Source: Solobacterium sp.
Lineage (GTDB): Bacteria; Bacillota_I; Bacilli_A; Erysipelotrichales; Erysipelotrichaceae
Reading direction: 5' to 3'
Length of the DNA: 8,823 nucleotides
NCBI GenBank assembly: GCA_016280695.1
Contig: JAEEHG010000139.1
Coordinates: forward strand, 1-8,823
Shown here: piece after piece, positions 5,931-8,823 of the stretch
Position numbering within the stretch: position 1 is the first letter of the stretch
Layout of the letters: each line of letters opens with the position of its first letter
Notes under the pieces: model-generated
Database searches by the model: none
What the model was told of the DNA's origin: nothing
The model's input: the letters and a program-made list of their open reading frames with translations, nothing else
Made by a program: the position numbers and the translations under genes

Positions 5931-7652
5931 ATGGAACATATACTTCGGAATCTTCTCCGCATCGGCATCGTCAGCATATATCCGGCAGTTCTGCTGCTGT
6001 CCTTTTTTCTGCTGAAAAGAAAAGAAACCTGGCGGGCCGTCATGCGGGCTTACGGGAAGCGGATCCTGCTGAACACACTGATCATCGGGACAGTGCTCGG
6101 CCTTGGCATTTTTATTTTTTTCCGGCTGGAAGACACCGTTTATGCATATGATTATGCCTGGCACTGGACCAGGGTGCTGCAGCTGCGGGAAATGTTTTTT
6201 GAGAACCCGCAGGGCATCCTGCCGCTGATCCAGCAGTCGCTGCTGCGGGATGACTATACATACCTGCCGGCGCTGCTGACCTTTCCCTCCAGCATCCTGA
6301 ATACCGGCTACGGCTTCTTCTGCCTGACCAACATGGCCGCGTACTACCTGCCGTTCATGATGATCATGCAGCTGCTGTATTTCCGGTACTGTCCCGGGCG
6401 GAAGTGGCTGCCGGCCGGCGGCGCGCTGGTCTTTTATCCTGTTTACTACACGATATTCTTCGGGGAAGTGGATCTTGGCGGCATGGTATTCCTGGCCATG
6501 ATCTATGTCCTGGTATTGTTTGAGGATTTTGAAAGGATTGACCTGGTTGATAATCTCAGTGTGAATCTGTATGGTTTCCTGATGATCTTCTTCCGGCGCT
6601 GGTATCTTTATTCGCTGGTGGTTTTCTATCTCTGCTATGTAATCAAATTCCTGTTTTATTACCATTTCAGGCCGTTTACGGCTAAAGCGGGAAAAGACTT
6701 TGCCCGGATGATCCTGTCCGGCCTGGGCCTGCTGGCCGTGCTGCTGCTGTTCTACCGGCCGTACGTCATGCGGATTCTTGGCAACAACTATTCGGAAGAC
6801 TTTGCCTACAATAACAAAGAGGGCAAACTGGCCGGCTTTATCAATTACCTGTCACCGGTGATGACGGCTGTGTGCCTGCACGGCGTGTGGATGCTTGCCC
6901 GGCTCCGCAAACGGGAACCGCTGGTCATTCTGCTTGTAACAGTCATTGTGCCGACGGCGCTCTTCTGGAGCATCCAGTCATATGAATACCATCATTACTG
7001 CATCATCCTTCCGTCCCTGACGATCCTGTTCGGGTACGGGCTGTATCACTTTATCCGGCCGGATGCCCGCTGGGGACGGCCCCTTGTCTATGCCGTGCTG
7101 TTCTGCCAGCTGGCCCTGATCTTTTATCCGAACCGGATCCGTTTCCCGCTGTTCACGGCCCTGAGGAAGACGCCGGAAAAACTGGATTACAAGCAGGAAA
7201 TGGCGGACTTTGCATACTGGCTGCGGGAGCATAGCGGGGAGTGTGTTTACTTCTATCTGTCGAGCGGCTCGGCCGTACTGAATGAGGACATGATCCGCAA
7301 TTCGATCCTGCCGGACATCCATCCTCCGCTGCTCTATCAGGCTGTTCTGGATATCCGGGACGGCTTCCCGCGCAATCTGGGGGAACTCAGCTATGTCATT
7401 ACAATCGACCCGATCCAGTATATCGATCCTGACTATCAGCACATGTATGACATCATTACCGAAGCAGTCTGGCATGAACCGCTGGTCCAGGCTGTCTACA
7501 CGCCGGTGCATGAGCGCACCATTGCCGGGCTGAAGCTGACGGTATACCAGCGGACGGGGGAATACACGCCGGAAATCAAACAGTATTTCTATGACAGGAT
7601 GCTGGAATATTATCCGGATAAAGGGGAGTATTTTGCCTACATTCTCGAATAA
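5931..7652 (+). CDS. Polytopic membrane protein, GT-C-fold glycosyltransferase-like
   Basis: This 573-residue protein has about ten to eleven membrane helices (roughly 8-28, 46-65, 129-150, 160-178, 183-198, 213-245 region, 257-276, 305-323, 328-346, 356-375, 384-400) and an outward-facing C-terminal domain (about 401-573). The first large outer loop carries clustered acids in RLEDTVYAYDYAWHW (65-79), including E67, D68 and D74. This is the location of the catalytic acid in GT-C enzymes such as ArnT/PMT, which move sugars from lipid carriers to acceptors outside the membrane. The motif FRRWY (221-225) also recalls such membrane proteins. The assignment rests on layout and the acidic loop, not on a close family match. 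ATG 5931 has no Shine-Dalgarno sequence and sits just after a TATAAT box. The unit is bounded by terminators on both sides, so it is probably transcribed alone. Confidence 0.72.
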   Translation: MEHILRNLLRIGIVSIYPAVLLLSFFLLKRKETWRAVMRAYGKRILLNTLIIGTVLGLGIFIFFRLEDTVYAYDYAWHWTRVLQLREMFFENPQGILPLIQQSLLRDDYTYLPALLTFPSSILNTGYGFFCLTNMAAYYLPFMMIMQLLYFRYCPGRKWLPAGGALVFYPVYYTIFFGEVDLGGMVFLAMIYVLVLFEDFERIDLVDNLSVNLYGFLMIFFRRWYLYSLVVFYLCYVIKFLFYYHFRPFTAKAGKDFARMILSGLGLLAVLLLFYRPYVMRILGNNYSEDFAYNNKEGKLAGFINYLSPVMTAVCLHGVWMLARLRKREPLVILLVTVIVPTALFWSIQSYEYHHYCIILPSLTILFGYGLYHFIRPDARWGRPLVYAVLFCQLALIFYPNRIRFPLFTALRKTPEKLDYKQEMADFAYWLREHSGECVYFYLSSGSAVLNEDMIRNSILPDIHPPLLYQAVLDIRDGFPRNLGELSYVITIDPIQYIDPDYQHMYDIITEAVWHEPLVQAVYTPVHERTIAGLKLTVYQRTGEYTPEIKQYFYDRMLEYYPDKGEYFAYILE

Positions 7653-7660
7653 GCCCGGCA

Positions 7661-7678
7661 GTTTAGAATAATTAAACA
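7661..7678 (+). promoter_or_regulatory. Distal copy of the xre operator candidate
   Basis: GTTTAGAATAATTAAACA has 5-bp inverted arms (GTTTA/TAAAC) and matches the site at 7753-7770 at 15 of 18 bases. It starts 9 nt after the GT-C-like gene and ends 17 nt before the -35 box of the xre promoter. Two copies flanking one promoter argue for a real regulator site. Confidence 0.6.
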
Positions 7679-7687
7679 AAAAGTTTA

Positions 7688-7716
7688 AAAAAGTGTTGCA
7701 ATCCGCGGCACTTTTT
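7688..7716 (+). terminator. Intrinsic terminator after the GT-C-like gene
   Basis: A 12-bp stem (7688-7699 with 7705-7716, including two G-T pairs) has a 5-nt loop (AATCC) and ends in TTTTT, followed by ATATAAT. The hairpin overlaps the -35 box and its T run abuts the -10 box of the next promoter, so termination and re-initiation share the same DNA. Confidence 0.7.
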
Positions 7717-7723
7717 ATATAAT
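7696..7723 (+). promoter_or_regulatory. Promoter of the xre-pot unit
   Basis: TTGCAA (7696-7701, four of six to consensus) and a perfect TATAAT (7718-7723) are separated by 16 nt. Transcription would start near 7730, giving a leader of about 52 nt that contains the proximal operator and the ribosome binding site. Confidence 0.65.
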
Positions 7724-7751
7724 GATCTGGGTTTCATAATCGGAAAAGAAA

Positions 7752-7770
7752 TGTTTAGAATTGCTAAACA
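7752..7770 (+). promoter_or_regulatory. Proximal operator candidate in the xre leader
   Basis: This is a perfect inverted repeat, TGTTTAG-AATTG-CTAAACA, with 7-bp arms and a 5-bp spacer. It lies about 22-40 nt downstream of the predicted start point and touches the AGGAGG site at 7771-7776. Binding here could block elongation and, as RNA, the repeat could also affect ribosome access. The likely binder is the XRE protein encoded just downstream, by autoregulation. Confidence 0.7.
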
Positions 7771-7776
7771 AGGAGG
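7771..7776 (+). promoter_or_regulatory. Ribosome binding site that fixes the xre start
   Basis: AGGAGG lies 5 nt before ATG 7782. An in-frame TTG at 7761 is upstream of this site and inside the operator, so it is not the start. Confidence 0.8.
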
Positions 7777-7781
7777 CTGCC

Positions 7782-8321
7782 ATGGACATTGGAAAAAGAA
7801 TCCGCCAGCTGCGTATCAAAAATGATCTGACACTGGAGGAACTGGCCAGCCGGACAGAACTGACCAAGGGCTTTCTGTCGCAGCTGGAACGCAATCTCGC
7901 TTCACCGTCCATCCAGACACTGGAGGACATCACGGAGGCGCTGGGCACAACCATGTCCACGTTCTTTGCCGAGGAAGCCAACAGCAAGGTCGTCTTCACC
8001 CAGGCAGACGCGTTCCTGGATGAGCAGGCGACACAGACCATTCACTGGATTGTGCCGAATGCCCAGAAGAATGACATGGAGCCGATCCTGCTGGAACTGC
8101 AGCCGGGCGCCCAGTCCAAACACATTGATCCCCATGAGGGACAGGAGATGGGCTACGTGCTCAACGGCAGGATCTACCTGGTCCGCGGACAGGACAGAAA
8201 GGGGAGTCTTGTACGCAAAGGTGAAACATTCTACATCAGCGGGGATGCCAGCCATTATCTGGAAAACCGCTCAGACCGTCCGGCCAGTGTGCTCTGGATC
8301 AGCACGCCGCCGATTTTCTAG
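7782..8321 (+). CDS. XRE-family transcriptional regulator with C-terminal cupin domain
   Basis: This 179-residue cytosolic regulator has an N-terminal helix-turn-helix of the Cro/cI type (about 6-61). The recognition region is [21 protein letters not shown] (16-36), followed by the family ending of [21 protein letters not shown] short linker leads to a cupin barrel (about 105-175) with possible metal or ligand residues H114, H118, E122 and H158. Such proteins are classically found just upstream of potABCD or puu genes and respond to polyamines or other small molecules. That role fits here because potA begins 14 nt after its stop. ATG 7782 is preceded by AGGAGG. Two operator-like repeats around its promoter suggest that it controls itself and the transporter. 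The effector cannot be read from sequence; polyamine is the leading inference. Confidence 0.9.
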   Translation: MDIGKRIRQLRIKNDLTLEELASRTELTKGFLSQLERNLASPSIQTLEDITEALGTTMSTFFAEEANSKVVFTQADAFLDEQATQTIHWIVPNAQKNDMEPILLELQPGAQSKHIDPHEGQEMGYVLNGRIYLVRGQDRKGSLVRKGETFYISGDASHYLENRSDRPASVLWISTPPIF

Positions 8322-8335
8322 GAGAGGGACAGATC

Positions 8336-8823
8336 ATGAAAAAACTCGTTCAGGTAAAAAATCTCGTCAAGACATTCAATAACCAGGTGGTGCTGAAGGG
8401 CATCTCCCTGGATATTGAAGAGAATGAATTCGTCACCCTGCTGGGCCCGTCCGGCTGCGGCAAGACCACGCTGCTGCGGATCATCGCCGGCTTCCTTGAT
8501 CCCGATGAAGGCCATGTGCTGATTGACGGACAGGATATCGCCGGGATTCCGGCCTACAAGCGGGATATCAACACTGTTTTCCAGAGATATGCGCTTTTCC
8601 CGCACCTGGATGTATACAACAACATCGCCTTCGGCCTGCAGATCAAGAAGGAACCGAAGGACATCATTGACCAGAAGGTCAGACGTATGATTTCCCTCGT
8701 CGGCCTGGAAGGCTTTGAACACCGGGATGTCTCCCTGATGTCCGGCGGCCAGCAGCAGCGGGTTGCCATTGCCAGGGCCCTGGTCAATGAACCCAAGGTC
8801 CTGCTTCTGGATGAACCGCTGAG
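8336..8823 (+). CDS. potA: Spermidine/putrescine ABC transporter ATP-binding protein, 3' end cut by the window
   Basis: PotA is the cytosolic ATPase that drives polyamine import through PotB/PotC with the binding protein PotD. The window holds the first 162 codons plus two bases of an expected 350-380-residue protein; the frame is open to the edge. Visible elements are Walker [10 protein letters not shown] (37-45), Q-loop Q83 in [10 protein letters not shown], signature SGGQQQR (136-142) and Walker B VLLLDEP (155-161) with D159 and E160. The signature has Met in place of the usual Leu before SGGQQQR. The missing part would hold the H-loop and the regulatory C-terminal domain. ATG 8336 is preceded by GGAGAGGG, which begins at the last base of the xre stop codon, so the two are co-transcribed. 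Assignment to potA rather than another sulfate/iron/sugar importer ATPase rests on its PotA-like sequence and the XRE-cupin neighbour. Confidence 0.85.
   Translation, partial: MKKLVQVKNLVKTFNNQVVLKGISLDIEENEFVTLLGPSGCGKTTLLRIIAGFLDPDEGHVLIDGQDIAGIPAYKRDINTVFQRYALFPHLDVYNNIAFGLQIKKEPKDIIDQKVRRMISLVGLEGFEHRDVSLMSGGQQQRVAIARALVNEPKVLLLDEPL

Noticed and set aside
5913..6665. 250-codon open frame on the minus strand across the start of the GT-C-like gene
   Set aside because: The translation is low-complexity, rich in Gln, His and Pro, with no family resemblance, and it crosses a promoter. It is best explained as a shadow.
7761..7781. TTG 7761 as the start of the XRE regulator
   Set aside because: It sits in the centre of the operator palindrome and upstream of the AGGAGG that serves ATG 7782. 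The added residues are not typical of the family.
8336..8823. Met in place of Leu before the ABC signature SGGQQQR as a sign of an inactive ATPase
   Set aside because: The change is conservative, and Walker A, Q-loop and Walker B residues are intact, so normal function is expected.

Overview
The window reads as a chromosomal stretch of a low-to-mid GC Gram-positive bacterium (Bacillota). All genes lie on the + strand, most have strong AGGAGG-type ribosome binding sites, and intrinsic terminators are compact. A three-TM CpsA/Cps2A-type LytR-CpsA-Psr (LCP) protein, a phosphodiester glycosidase, a short glucosamine-6-phosphate deaminase and a cupin-type XRE regulator next to potA fit Bacillota. 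The closest feel is Erysipelotrichaceae, but that placement is inference and was not tested.

Layout. Positions 1-2505 hold a short unknown ORF followed 15 nt later by a large LCP protein with an unusual cysteine-rich, EGF-like tail, closed by a hairpin terminator. Positions 2545-4712 form a two-gene unit: a membrane-anchored phosphodiester glycosidase overlapping by 16 nt an unrecognised single-TM protein with probable NTF2-like domains, closed by a second terminator. Positions 4714-5474 carry nagB, with a near-perfect 20-bp palindrome over its promoter. Positions 5484-5890 carry trxA with its own promoter and terminator. Positions 5918-7716 carry a polytopic, GT-C-like membrane protein that seems to be expressed from a leaderless mRNA. 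From 7661 to the end lie a cupin-type XRE regulator, flanked by two copies of a probable operator, and the 5' part of potA, which likely begins a spermidine/putrescine ABC transporter operon.

How the genes may work together. Four products (LCP ligase, phosphodiester glycosidase, NTF2-like membrane protein, GT-C-like protein) face the outside of the membrane and could build, attach or trim cell-envelope glycans. NagB could recycle amino sugars into glycolysis. These links are inferred from proximity only. The XRE-potA pair is a recognisable autoregulated transporter module.

I see no mobile element, CRISPR array, tRNA, rRNA or defence system. The most original signals are the altered LCP active-site loop and modular tail, the twin operators around the xre promoter, the palindrome at nagB, and the missing Shine-Dalgarno sequences on two envelope genes.
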